From contig JALCSJ010000027.1 in the NCBI GenBank assembly GCA_022653215.1, positions 1-17,427 of the forward strand: a stretch of 17,427 bases of DNA. The letters run 5' to 3'. This DNA is from Acidaminococcaceae bacterium (GTDB lineage: Bacteria > Bacillota > Negativicutes > Acidaminococcales > Acidaminococcaceae). Shown here piece after piece: positions 1 through 8,048 of the stretch (within the stretch, counting starts at the first letter, position 1; the number at the start of each line of letters is the position of its first letter). The notes beneath the pieces were generated by a model. It searched no databases. It was not told where the DNA came from and was given only the letters and a program-made list of their open reading frames with translations. A program made the translations under genes and the position numbers.

Positions 1-445
1 ACTTTATCCGGTGGGACGCTTGGACTATAGTACAGAAGGACTGTTGCTCTTGACCAATGATGGCGCCTTAACTCAGAAATTAACTCATCCCAGTAAAGAA
101 ATAAATAAAACTTATGCTGTAGAAGCAGACGGATTAATTACGGAAGAAAAACTTGACTTACTGCGCATGGGAGTTCCTTTGGAAGATGGTTTAACAGCAC
201 CTGCTTTTGTGGAACTGCAAAGCATTGATAAAGAGAAAAATACCAGTAAATTTCAAGTTACCATTCATGAAGGACGGAACAGGCAAGTCAGACGTATGTG
301 TGATTTTATTGGCTTTCCCGTACGAAATTTAAAAAGAATCAAGCTTGCCAATCTTACTTTGGATGGCATGAAAAGAGGTACTTTCCGTGATTTGACACAG
401 GAAGAACTTAAGGAACTTTTTAAGGTCGTGAACAAAAATGAGTAA
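1..445 (+). CDS. rluB: rRNA pseudouridine synthase, RluB/RsuA family (5' truncated by window edge)
   Basis: This is the C-terminal catalytic part of a RluB/RsuA-type pseudouridine synthase, which converts a specific uridine in rRNA (23S for RluB) to pseudouridine. The reading frame is open from base 2 and reads LYPVGRLDYSTEGLLLLTND, the family signature, in which the Asp of GRLD is the catalytic nucleophile. A second family block, GRNRQVRRMCDFIGFPV, follows near the end. The N-terminal S4 RNA-binding domain and the true start must lie upstream of the window. The stop codon lies inside the start of the next gene (8-bp overlap ATGAGTAA), so the two are probably translationally coupled. The family is certain. 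RluB is more likely than RsuA or RluE from typical Firmicute context, but target specificity cannot be proven from this fragment. Confidence 0.93.
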   Translation, partial: LYPVGRLDYSTEGLLLLTNDGALTQKLTHPSKEINKTYAVEADGLITEEKLDLLRMGVPLEDGLTAPAFVELQSIDKEKNTSKFQVTIHEGRNRQVRRMCDFIGFPVRNLKRIKLANLTLDGMKRGTFRDLTQEELKELFKVVNKNE

Positions 446-1682
446 AGTGCTAATAATCGGAGGCGGAGCTGCAGGTCTTTTGGCAGGGATTAGTTCTAAT
501 CAGCAGGGTGCTGAAACAATTATCATAGAGAAAATGCCTAAAGTTGGCCGGAAACTTCTTATTACCGGCAAGGGCCGCTGCAATATTACCAATGCCTGTA
601 CTAATCAGGAACTGATTAAAAATCTTCCCGGTAACGGGAAATTTATGTATAGTGCCTTTAGTAAATTCAGCAATAATGATATAATTCAATTGTTGGAAAA
701 CAATGGCCTGAAGACCAAAGTAGAACGAGGGGGAAGAGTTTTTCCCCTGTCTGACCATGCTATGGATGTAGTAGATACTTTGCGACATATTTTCCTGGAA
801 ACAGGGGGGAAAATTCTCACAAAGCATCCGGTTAAAAGCATTTTGCTAAAAGATGGCAAAGCGGCAGGAGTAATTTGTGAGAATAAAGAGATTATTTATG
901 GTACTGCCGTAGTATTAACGACCGGCGGTGCCACCTATCCCGGCACAGGTTCTACGGGAGACGGATATAAAATGGCTAAAGAGCTTGGTCACACTATTGT
1001 ACCTTTAGAGCCATCTCTGGTTCCTTTGGAATGTCCTGTTGATTATGTTAAACACCTCCAGGGCCTTGCCTTAAAAAACGTTACTGCTTCTCTTGTTTAT
1101 AAAGATAAAGTCCTAGCCAGTGAATTTGGGGAAATGCTTTTTACCCATTTTGGAGTTTCCGGTCCCATTATTTTGTCTCTAAGCAAAACTGCGGCCAAGG
1201 CTTTTAAAGCAGGAAAGACTCCCTTGGATTTATCAATTGATTTAAAACCGGCTCTTTCTACAGAAGTATTAGATGCCAGGGTCCAGAGAGATTTTCAGGA
1301 TAATATTCGTAAACAGCTGGGTAATGGTTTAAATAAACTTTTGCCTAAAAGCTTAATTCCGGAAGTTATTGACAAAGCTTGTCTCACTGCAGACCGGGAA
1401 ATTGATCAATTAACCAAGGAAGAACGTTCCCGTTTAATCAATACCTTAAAACATTTCACGGTGCCTTTAACCGGCACCAGACCTTTGGCCGAAGCAATTG
1501 TAACGGCAGGAGGGATATCTTTAAAAGAAGTTGATCCGAAAACCTTTGCTTCTAAATTAGTTCCCGGGCTTTTTATGGCCGGAGAAGTTTTGGATGTAGA
1601 CGGTTACACGGGTGGCTATAATTTGCAGGCTGCTTTTTCTTCAGGTTTTGTAGCAGGAGAAAATGCCGCTGCTTACAAATGA
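438..1682 (+). CDS. NAD(P)/FAD-dependent oxidoreductase, HI0933/YhiN/BaiN family
   Basis: A 414-residue flavoprotein of the HI0933 family. A Rossmann FAD-binding motif GGGAAG sits at residues 8-13, followed by the family block RKLLITGKGRCNITNA near residues 36-51. The C-terminal flavin-contacting block GEVLDVDGYTGGYNLQAAFS is also intact, and the length is normal for the family. Databases often label such proteins BaiN after a bile-acid-inducible member. As far as I recall, the E. coli member YhiN was more recently described as a 23S rRNA dihydrouridine synthase. Here the gene overlaps rluB by 8 bp and lies in a cluster with S1 and der, which fits rRNA modification better than bile-acid chemistry; that is inference. 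The ATG at 438 aligns with the family N-terminus; an AAGG at 422-425 is a weak ribosome binding site consistent with coupling to rluB. Confidence 0.9.
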   Translation: MSKVLIIGGGAAGLLAGISSNQQGAETIIIEKMPKVGRKLLITGKGRCNITNACTNQELIKNLPGNGKFMYSAFSKFSNNDIIQLLENNGLKTKVERGGRVFPLSDHAMDVVDTLRHIFLETGGKILTKHPVKSILLKDGKAAGVICENKEIIYGTAVVLTTGGATYPGTGSTGDGYKMAKELGHTIVPLEPSLVPLECPVDYVKHLQGLALKNVTASLVYKDKVLASEFGEMLFTHFGVSGPIILSLSKTAAKAFKAGKTPLDLSIDLKPALSTEVLDARVQRDFQDNIRKQLGNGLNKLLPKSLIPEVIDKACLTADREIDQLTKEERSRLINTLKHFTVPLTGTRPLAEAIVTAGGISLKEVDPKTFASKLVPGLFMAGEVLDVDGYTGGYNLQAAFSSGFVAGENAAAYK

Positions 1683-1695
1683 GGTGTAAGTAACC

Positions 1696-2355
1696 ATGGG
1701 AAAACTTGTTGTTGCTATTGATGGGCCGGCCGGTGCCGGCAAAAGTACTATCGCTAAACTTGTTGCAGAAAAACTGGGTTATGTTTATATTGATACAGGG
1801 GCAATGTACAGAGCGGTAACATTGAAATTTTTAAATTCAGGGGAAGCTTTTAGTGAAGAGCTGGTAACTTCCATTGCTAATAAAATTGCCATTACTTTTA
1901 AACCGGAACCTGGCTGCAATCATGTGTATATGGATGGCAAAGAGGTTACCGAAGATATTCGCAGCAGCAAAGTTACCGGTGAAGTTTCCGAAGTTTCTGC
2001 CGTGCCGGGAGTACGCACTGCCATGGTGGATTTGCAAAGAAAGATTGGTTCGGCAGACAGTGCTGTTTTAGACGGCAGGGATATTGGCACAGTAGTTTTT
2101 CCTGACGCAGATGTAAAAGTGTTTTTAACTGCATCAGTAGAAGAACGTGCCAAAAGACGGTATCTTGAGTTAAAAGAAAAAGGCAAAGAAGTTAAACTTG
2201 AAGACATTATTCATGATATTGCCGCTCGGGATAAATACGATAGTGAAAGAAAGGTAGCTCCTTTACGGTGCGCTGATAATGCTCATTATATAGATACGTC
2301 TGATATGTCTATTCCCCAGGTAGTAGCGAATATTTTAGAATTATGTAAGGGGTAG
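1696..2355 (+). CDS. cmk: (d)CMP kinase (cytidylate kinase)
   Basis: Cytidylate kinase transfers phosphate from ATP to CMP or dCMP to feed RNA, DNA and CDP-lipid synthesis. The 219-residue protein has a P-loop GPAGAGKST at residues 10-18, the NMP-binding segment DTGAMYRAVT shortly after, and the diagnostic DGRDIGTVVFPDADVKVFLT block in the middle, followed by an Arg-rich lid (EERAKRRYLE). Length is normal for the bacterial Cmk family. It starts 13 bp after the preceding stop, with GAGGTG at 1681-1686 as a plausible ribosome binding site. The following acyltransferase starts 6 bp after its stop, so the genes form one transcription unit. Next-door location to plsC and rpsA is a common arrangement of cmk in bacteria. 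Confidence 0.97.
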   Translation: MGKLVVAIDGPAGAGKSTIAKLVAEKLGYVYIDTGAMYRAVTLKFLNSGEAFSEELVTSIANKIAITFKPEPGCNHVYMDGKEVTEDIRSSKVTGEVSEVSAVPGVRTAMVDLQRKIGSADSAVLDGRDIGTVVFPDADVKVFLTASVEERAKRRYLELKEKGKEVKLEDIIHDIAARDKYDSERKVAPLRCADNAHYIDTSDMSIPQVVANILELCKG

Positions 2356-2361
2356 AGTAAA

Positions 2362-2955
2362 ATGTGGTATAGCTTTGTGGGATTTGTTTTTCATGTTATT
2401 TTCAAAATAATATTTCGTCTGGAAGTTATCGGTGTGGAAAATATTCCCAAAACCGGGCCTGTGGTAATTGCCAGCAATCATGCCAGTTTATTAGATCCTC
2501 CTCTGGTGGGCAGCAGTTCTTCCCGTAAAGTATATTTTATGGCCAAAGAAGAACTTTTCGTCCCGGTTTTTGGTCCCCTTTGTGCCTCTTTGGGAGCTTT
2601 TCCCGTAAAAAGGGGAGAGGTTGACCTTAATGCCATGAAAAGGGCCCTGCAAATCTTGAAAAATCAAGAAGTCTTGGGCATTTTTCCTGAGGGTACCAGA
2701 AGCAAAACAGGTGCTTTAGGTCATGCAGAACCTGGTGCTTTGGCTATAGCTAATAAGGGAAAGGCTCTGGTTGTTCCTACGGCAGTAATTGGCAGCAACT
2801 TGTCTTTGCAAAAAACTTTTTGGCCCAAGGTTAAAGTGGTTTTTGGGGAGCCGTTGTCCTTTTCAGAAGGACGGATGAATAAAGTGGAATTAGAAAAAAA
2901 TTCCGAGATCTTAATGGAAAAAATCAGAATTTTACTTGAAAACAACAAAATATGA
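2362..2955 (+). CDS. plsC: 1-acyl-sn-glycerol-3-phosphate acyltransferase
   Basis: PlsC adds the second acyl chain to lysophosphatidic acid, giving phosphatidic acid for membrane phospholipids. The 197-residue protein begins with a hydrophobic membrane-associating stretch (about residues 1-20). It carries the acyltransferase HX4D motif NHASLLD with His40 and Asp45, and the substrate-binding block FPEGTR at residues 107-112. Length matches short Firmicute PlsC proteins. It lies 6 bp after cmk. Its stop overlaps the GAGGTAA ribosome binding site of the ispH-rpsA fusion, so expression is tightly linked. Together with plsY and gpsA further downstream, this window encodes most of the route from glycerol-3-phosphate to phosphatidic acid; plsX is not in view. 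Confidence 0.95.
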   Translation: MWYSFVGFVFHVIFKIIFRLEVIGVENIPKTGPVVIASNHASLLDPPLVGSSSSRKVYFMAKEELFVPVFGPLCASLGAFPVKRGEVDLNAMKRALQILKNQEVLGIFPEGTRSKTGALGHAEPGALAIANKGKALVVPTAVIGSNLSLQKTFWPKVKVVFGEPLSFSEGRMNKVELEKNSEILMEKIRILLENNKI

Positions 2956-2965
2956 GGTAAAATAT

Positions 2966-5014
2966 ATGAAAATAACACTTGCTAAGAATTATGGCTTTTG
3001 TTATGGTGTAAAACGTGCTGTGGAGATTGCGTGTCAGGCAAGAAAAGAGTATAATAATAGTATTGCAACAATGGGTCCGTTGATACATAATCAACGGGTA
3101 ATTGAAAATCTGCAGAAATTAGGCATTAATTGTAAAGATAGTCTTGATGAATTTAACGCCAATGATGTAGTGATTTTTCGTTCCCATGGTGTAGGACCTA
3201 AAGTTTATCTTCAGGCTAAAGAGAAAAAATTACAGATTGTGGATGCAACTTGTCCCAATGTCCGGTCTGTACAAACTGCAGCAGAAACATTGGGGAAAGA
3301 AGGCCGGTTTGTTGTTATTATCGGCGAAAAAAAACATCCTGAAGTACAGAGTATTAAAGCCTGGGCCGGAGACAACAGTTGTATTGTGGAAACTGAGTCA
3401 GATGTTGAATCTGTTCCGGCAGTTGGAGCTTACGGAGTAGTAAGTCAGACAACCTGGGAAAAAACAAAATGGGAAAAGCTCTTAAATATTCTCAAAGAGC
3501 AAAAACCCGGTGACTATAAAGTCATGAAAACTATTTGCAATGCAACCACTCAACGACAGGAAGCTGCCAAAGAACTGGCTTCACAGGTTGATGCAGTATT
3601 TGTTTTTGGTGGAAAAACAAGTGCAAATACCAGGCATTTATGGGAATTGGTTAAGGCTATAAATCCCAGGTCTTATCTTCTGGAAACTGCAGATGATATT
3701 AAACCTGAGATGTTATATAATATTAAAGAAGTAGGTATTACTGCCGGCGCATCAACGCCTGCAGAAATTATTGAGGAGGCAATCGTCACTATGGAAACTA
3801 TGGAAAGCTTGCTAGGGGAAAAGGAAAGTATGCGTCTACATCTCGGAATGGTTGTAGAAGCAACAGTGGTTGCAATTACTGAAGAAGAGGTAGTTGTAGA
3901 CTTCGGTTATCAAAGCGAAGGCTCTGTTGCTTTTGATCAATGGGAAGCAGGCGGTACAAAAGAATCCGTCACTCCCAAAGTTAAAGTTGGAGATAAAGTA
4001 ACTTTGAAAGTTGTTGCTAGTGAAAACCAAGACGGATTAGTTATTTTATCACGTACCAAAGCTGTAGCAGATGCAGCTTGGACTGATCTTCCGGCTAAAT
4101 TGGAAGCTGAAAAGGAAATTGATGTTAAAGGGTTAAGAGCTGTAAAGGGCGGTCTGACTGTATCTTTGCCGGGACTTTCCGGTATTACCGGTTTTATTCC
4201 TGCTTCACATCTTGATTTAAGACGTGTTGAAAACATTAAGGAATTTGAAGGCAAGGAATTAAAAGCTGCTGTTTTGGAAATCAATCCGGAAAAGAAACGT
4301 CTTGTTTTATCCAGAAGAAATGTGCTTAGAGAAGAAAAAATCGCCAAGACACATGCTTACAAAGAAGAAAGAGCTAAGAGACTGGAAGAAAGAAAAGAAG
4401 CATTGGACAATGCTTTCACTACTTTTAAAGAAGGAACAACAGTACATGGCGTAGTTAAAAATGTTGTTGATTTTGGTATGTTCGTAGAAATTGCTCCTTA
4501 TGTACAAGGTCTTGTTCATGTTTCTGAACTGAGCTGGGACAAGGGTGCTAAACCCGCTGATTTATACAAACCGGGCGACGAAGTAGATGTTTATATTAAA
4601 GGATTGGATCCGGAAAAGGGCCGTATCAGTCTTTCTATTAAAGAGTTATTGGAAGATCCTTGGCAGACTGCTGTTAAAGAGCTCAAAGAAGGCCAAGTTT
4701 TAACCGGTAAAGTTATTCGCTTCCTGCCTTTTGGCGCAATTGTTAAAATTAAAGACAATGTAGAAGGCATGGTGCATATTTCTGAAATTGCTAATGAAAG
4801 AATTGACAAACCTGAAGATGTTCTGAAACTTGACCAAGAAGTTACCGTTAAGATTCTGCACATTGACACTGCAGAAAAGAAGATTGGTCTTTCCATCAGC
4901 AAAGCTAAGGAAGATGCGGCAAAAGCTGAAGTAAGCCAGTTTATTGATAACAAAGAAGAGCTTTCTCAAGGTTTAGGCGAGAAGCTGGCTGCTGCAGAAG
5001 AAAAAAAGGAATAG
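2966..5014 (+). CDS. ispH-rpsA: Bifunctional HMBPP reductase (IspH) / 30S ribosomal protein S1 fusion
   Basis: A single 682-residue frame joins two proteins. Residues 1 to about 275 are IspH, the [4Fe-4S] enzyme that makes IPP and DMAPP in the last step of the MEP pathway. Its cluster cysteines Cys12, Cys96 and Cys191, His41, His74, His124 and the catalytic Glu126 are all present, as is the SxN motif (Ser219, Asn221). Residues of about 292-364, 378-452, 488-560 and 573-647 are four S1 RNA-binding OB folds; the third and fourth are closest to consensus (GMFVEI...GLVHVSELSW). A charged helical stretch separates domains two and three. The start at 2966 is chosen because GAGGTAA (2954-2960) sits 5 bp upstream and the protein then begins at the canonical IspH N-terminus; the earlier ATG at 2936 lies inside plsC. 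This fusion is known in some clostridia and Negativicutes. A possible second start at the junction is listed separately. Confidence 0.96.
   Translation: MKITLAKNYGFCYGVKRAVEIACQARKEYNNSIATMGPLIHNQRVIENLQKLGINCKDSLDEFNANDVVIFRSHGVGPKVYLQAKEKKLQIVDATCPNVRSVQTAAETLGKEGRFVVIIGEKKHPEVQSIKAWAGDNSCIVETESDVESVPAVGAYGVVSQTTWEKTKWEKLLNILKEQKPGDYKVMKTICNATTQRQEAAKELASQVDAVFVFGGKTSANTRHLWELVKAINPRSYLLETADDIKPEMLYNIKEVGITAGASTPAEIIEEAIVTMETMESLLGEKESMRLHLGMVVEATVVAITEEEVVVDFGYQSEGSVAFDQWEAGGTKESVTPKVKVGDKVTLKVVASENQDGLVILSRTKAVADAAWTDLPAKLEAEKEIDVKGLRAVKGGLTVSLPGLSGITGFIPASHLDLRRVENIKEFEGKELKAAVLEINPEKKRLVLSRRNVLREEKIAKTHAYKEERAKRLEERKEALDNAFTTFKEGTTVHGVVKNVVDFGMFVEIAPYVQGLVHVSELSWDKGAKPADLYKPGDEVDVYIKGLDPEKGRISLSIKELLEDPWQTAVKELKEGQVLTGKVIRFLPFGAIVKIKDNVEGMVHISEIANERIDKPEDVLKLDQEVTVKILHIDTAEKKIGLSISKAKEDAAKAEVSQFIDNKEELSQGLGEKLAAAEEKKE
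3773..3832 (+). promoter_or_regulatory. Possible internal translation initiation region at the IspH/S1 junction
   Basis: GAGGAGG at 3773-3779 is followed 11 nt later by an in-frame ATG at 3791 (residue 276 of the fusion), with another in-frame ATG at 3800. A further in-frame ATG at 3830 is preceded by AAGGA (3821-3825). These fall exactly between the end of IspH and the first S1 domain. Initiation at 3791 would give a free four-domain S1 protein of about 407 residues, the size of unfused Firmicute S1. The GAGGAG also encodes Glu-Glu in the IspH C-terminus, so the match may be coincidental. Confidence 0.35.
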
Positions 5015-5020
5015 GGAGGA
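5014..5020 (+). promoter_or_regulatory. Strong Shine-Dalgarno site deciding the fni GTG start
   Basis: GGGAGGA lies 6 nt before the GTG at 5027 and directly after the stop of the ispH-rpsA fusion. It supports GTG at 5027 as the initiation codon of fni rather than a later ATG. Confidence 0.75.
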
Positions 5021-5026
5021 AATATC

Positions 5027-6067
5027 GTGGATAGTCGGGAAAGTCGGAAAAACGATCACATCAAATATGCATTATCATTATCCGATGGACCTGTTAAAAC
5101 CGGGTTTTCCGATATTCATGTTATGAGTAATTGTTTACCGGAAGTTGATTTAGACAGGGTTTCCCTGGCAACAAATTTACCGGGGGTGCAAACTCTTACT
5201 CATCCCTTTATTATTAATGCTATGACCGGTGGGGCAGCTTCTTTAGAAACTGTCAACCGGCAATTAGCAATTGTGGCAAAAGAAACAGGCAGTGCAATGG
5301 CCGTAGGTTCTCAGTACGGTTCTGTTAAGTCTCATAACTATAGCGATAGTTTTCGTGTAGTACGCCTGGAAAATCCCCAAGGGATTATTTTTGCTAATGT
5401 AAGTGCTCTGGCTACTGTCAGCGATGGTCAATGTGCCGTTGATATGGTGGAGGCCCAGGCCTTGCAAATTCATTTAAATGCTGCTCAAGAGCTGGCTATG
5501 GCAGAAGGTGACAGGAAGTTTTCCGGTTATTTAAGAGCCATAGAAAAGCTTTGCCATAGTCTTTCCGTACCTGTAATCGTTAAAGAAACAGGCTGCGGCA
5601 TGGCTAAAGGGGAAATTAAAGCATTATTGAATGTAGGTGTGAAAATTATAGACATAGGTGGAGCAGGCGGTACTAATTTCCCAGCTATTGAAGGAGCGCG
5701 CTTTAAAGGCGCAAACCAAGAGTTAAGTACTTGGGGAATCCCTACCGCTATTTCTCTACTGGAAGCCGTTGCAGTATGTGGAAAACAACAGGGTATTGTT
5801 GCTACGGGAGGAATCCGTACGGCAATGGATACTTTAAAGGCTTTAATTCTCGGAGCTAATGCTGTTGGCATGGCCGGTAATATCTTAAAGAATTTGACAG
5901 ACGGCGGAGTTGAATATGCCGTGGAAGAACTAAATAAATTAAAACATAATTTGCAAGACTTCATGGTTTTAACAGGCTGTAAAACCATATCCCAATTAAA
6001 GGATGTTCCTGTTTATTATACAGGAGAAGTTTTGTCAGCCAAACAATGTTTAGAAAATATGAGGTAA
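5027..6067 (+). CDS. fni: Type 2 isopentenyl-diphosphate delta-isomerase (FMN-dependent)
   Basis: Fni interconverts IPP and DMAPP using reduced FMN and is unrelated to the type 1 Idi enzyme. The 346-residue protein shows the N-terminal RKNDHIKYAL block (residues 7-16) that contacts substrate, the MTGGA strand at 66-70, and QIHLNAAQE at 147-155 followed by the acidic EGDR segment. The phosphate- and FMN-binding loops GGAGGTNF (211-218) and ATGGIRT (about 259-265) are also present, on a TIM-barrel layout. Length is usual. It starts with GTG 12 bp after the S1 stop, behind a strong ribosome binding site. Its position directly after the IspH fusion pairs the enzyme that makes an IPP/DMAPP mixture with the one that adjusts the ratio. 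Confidence 0.95.
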   Translation: MDSRESRKNDHIKYALSLSDGPVKTGFSDIHVMSNCLPEVDLDRVSLATNLPGVQTLTHPFIINAMTGGAASLETVNRQLAIVAKETGSAMAVGSQYGSVKSHNYSDSFRVVRLENPQGIIFANVSALATVSDGQCAVDMVEAQALQIHLNAAQELAMAEGDRKFSGYLRAIEKLCHSLSVPVIVKETGCGMAKGEIKALLNVGVKIIDIGGAGGTNFPAIEGARFKGANQELSTWGIPTAISLLEAVAVCGKQQGIVATGGIRTAMDTLKALILGANAVGMAGNILKNLTDGGVEYAVEELNKLKHNLQDFMVLTGCKTISQLKDVPVYYTGEVLSAKQCLENMR

Positions 6068-6077
6068 GAAAAAATAA

Positions 6078-7403
6078 ATGAGCAAACCCATAGTTGCCAT
6101 TGTCGGTAGACCAAATGTCGGCAAATCAACACTATTTAATATATTCGCAAATAAGAGAATATCCATTGTGGAGGATACTCCCGGGGTCACCAGAGATCGC
6201 TTATATGCAGATGCTGAGTGGCTGGACAATGAATTTGTCATGGTGGATACAGGTGGTATTGAAATTCAAAACACCGATGAGATTGCTGTTTCCATTCGTA
6301 AACAGGCACAGATTGCCATTAATGAAGCTGATGTGATTGTTTTTGTCTGTGATGCCAGAAGCGGCATTACAACTGAAGATGCCGAAGTAGCTAAAATATT
6401 GCGTCACTCAAAAAAGCCTGTTATTTTAGCAGTGAACAAAGCCGATTCCATGAAACAGGAATCGGAAATATATGAATTTTACAATTTGGGTATTGGGGAA
6501 CCGATACCTGTTTCTGCCGTAAATCGTTTAAACTTAGGTGATTTGCTTGATGCAGTAGTGGAAAAATTCCCTGCTTCTTCCAAAGTCACCGATGATGATG
6601 AAGATATTATAAAAGTTGCAATTATTGGTCGTCCCAATGTTGGCAAATCTTCTATTTTCAATACCCTGGTGGGAGAAAACCGCTCTATTGTCAGCGATAT
6701 AGCAGGGACTACCAGAGATGCCATTGATACGCCTGCCGTCAGAGACGGCCAGAAATTCTTGTTCATCGATACAGCAGGAATGCGCCGTAAAGGCAAGATT
6801 GATGAACCGATTGAAAAATATAGTATTATCAGAACCCTTAGAGCTGTAGACCGCAGTGATGTAGTCCTTATGATTATTGATGCTGTAGAGGGTGTTACCG
6901 AGCAGGATAAGCGTATTGCCGGTTATGCCCATGAATCAGGCAAAGGCGTTGTTCTTGTAGTAAATAAATGGGATTTGTATAAGAAAGAAAATGATTCCAC
7001 CATTCGTTTTACCGAGATGTTGAGAAACGAATTGATTTATATGCAATATGCGCCTGTTGTTTTTGTTTCGGCTGTAACTAATCAACGTATCAGCAAGCTG
7101 CCTGAGACAATCAAACAAGTGGCTGAGGCTAATAATCTGAGAGTTTCTACTTCGGTCCTGAACCAAGTAATAACTGATGCAGTGGCTATTAATCCGCCAC
7201 CGGCCGATAAGGGCAAACGCTTAAAGATTTTATATTCTACACAGGTAAAGGTAAAACCACCTACTTTTGTTATCTTTGTCAATGAGCCGGAAATAATGCA
7301 TTTTTCCTATCAAAGATATCTGGAAAACAAATTAAGAGAAGCTTTTAATTTTACGGGCACTCCCATAGATATTATTGTCAGAGGGAAGAACGAGGAAGAC
7401 TAG
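6078..7403 (+). CDS. der: Ribosome biogenesis GTPase Der (EngA)
   Basis: Der is an essential double-GTPase that acts in maturation of the 50S ribosomal subunit. The 441-residue protein has two complete G domains. The first has GRPNVGKST at residues 10-18, a DTPGVTR switch II and the NKAD guanine-specificity motif. The second has GRPNVGKSS at 184-192, DTAGMRRKGK and NKWD. A C-terminal KH-like domain follows. An acidic linker (DDDEDIIK) joins the G domains. Length and order match the family. It lies 10 bp downstream of fni and 9 bp upstream of plsY, the usual Firmicute neighbourhood of der, plsY and gpsA. Confidence 0.98.
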   Translation: MSKPIVAIVGRPNVGKSTLFNIFANKRISIVEDTPGVTRDRLYADAEWLDNEFVMVDTGGIEIQNTDEIAVSIRKQAQIAINEADVIVFVCDARSGITTEDAEVAKILRHSKKPVILAVNKADSMKQESEIYEFYNLGIGEPIPVSAVNRLNLGDLLDAVVEKFPASSKVTDDDEDIIKVAIIGRPNVGKSSIFNTLVGENRSIVSDIAGTTRDAIDTPAVRDGQKFLFIDTAGMRRKGKIDEPIEKYSIIRTLRAVDRSDVVLMIIDAVEGVTEQDKRIAGYAHESGKGVVLVVNKWDLYKKENDSTIRFTEMLRNELIYMQYAPVVFVSAVTNQRISKLPETIKQVAEANNLRVSTSVLNQVITDAVAINPPPADKGKRLKILYSTQVKVKPPTFVIFVNEPEIMHFSYQRYLENKLREAFNFTGTPIDIIVRGKNEED

Positions 7404-7412
7404 GAATCGGAA

Positions 7413-8039
7413 ATGATGTATTTTATTGCCGCACTGATCGGATATATACTGGGGTCTATTCCCACCGGTCTGGTGTTAGTTAAAATGATTTGTGGAATTG
7501 ATATACGAAAATATGGTAGTCATAATATCGGGGCCACCAATGTTTTTCGCACAGTGGGGGCCCGAATGGCTTCCTTTGTGCTTTTAGGAGATATTCTTAA
7601 AGGCATAGCCGCAGTCGTGCTGGTGAAATTTTTCTTTGAGGCAAACCTTCATCTGCAATTAGTTGCGGCCATAGCTGCTTTGCTGGGACATACTTTTTCT
7701 GTGTTCCTGCATTTTAAGGGCGGTCGTGGGGTGGCCACAGGCTTAGGTTTAATAATTTATTTTATGCCTGATGTTTCCATCTTTTCTCTAGCTGTCTGGG
7801 CAGGAATTGTCTTTGTGACCAAATATGTGTCTTTGGCATCAGTCGTTGCAGCTTTTGTGACGCCTTTTGCTGCTTTCTATAGGGATTATCCCTGGGAATT
7901 AATTGTATTTGTTACATTTGCCTGTTTATTTGTTATTGTACGGCATTATGAAAACATTATTCGTTTGCTCCATGGCAATGAGACCAAAATAAAAGAAGGC
8001 CATTTTTCAGGCTTTAAAAATAAAATAAACGGTAAGTAG
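7413..8039 (+). CDS. plsY: Glycerol-3-phosphate acyltransferase PlsY (acyl-phosphate dependent)
   Basis: PlsY is an integral membrane enzyme that transfers an acyl group from acyl-phosphate to sn-glycerol-3-phosphate, forming lysophosphatidic acid for PlsC. The 208-residue protein is strongly hydrophobic with several membrane segments. It holds the three conserved loops: GSIPTGLVLVK near the N-terminus, GSHNIGATNVFRT around residues 35-47, and GHTFSVFLHFKGGRGVATGLG in the middle. The start is either of two consecutive ATGs (7413 or 7416); an AGGAATCGGA tract lies just upstream. It sits 9 bp after der and 9 bp before gpsA, which makes its glycerol-3-phosphate substrate. The acyl-phosphate synthase PlsX is not in this window. 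Confidence 0.96.
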   Translation: MMYFIAALIGYILGSIPTGLVLVKMICGIDIRKYGSHNIGATNVFRTVGARMASFVLLGDILKGIAAVVLVKFFFEANLHLQLVAAIAALLGHTFSVFLHFKGGRGVATGLGLIIYFMPDVSIFSLAVWAGIVFVTKYVSLASVVAAFVTPFAAFYRDYPWELIVFVTFACLFVIVRHYENIIRLLHGNETKIKEGHFSGFKNKINGK

Positions 8040-8048
8040 GAGATTTAC

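Noticed and set aside
2936..2963. TTGAAA-16 bp-TAAAAT promoter-like pair before ispH-rpsA
   Set aside because: Transcription would begin after the start codon at 2966 and remove the ribosome binding site, so it cannot serve this gene; likely chance in AT-rich DNA.
2936..2965. Earlier ATG start for the ispH-rpsA fusion
   Set aside because: It would add ten residues encoded inside plsC and lacks a ribosome site; GAGGTAA at 2954-2960 supports the ATG at 2966, which gives the canonical IspH N-terminus and residue numbering.
3788..3806. Tandem ACTATGGAA repeat at the IspH/S1 junction as a recent duplication scar
   Set aside because: Two 9-bp copies encoding Thr-Met-Glu are too short to distinguish from chance in a low-complexity linker.
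5527..5988. Minus-strand frame of 153 codons inside fni
   Set aside because: Antisense to conserved FMN-binding motifs of fni; no independent evidence of coding.
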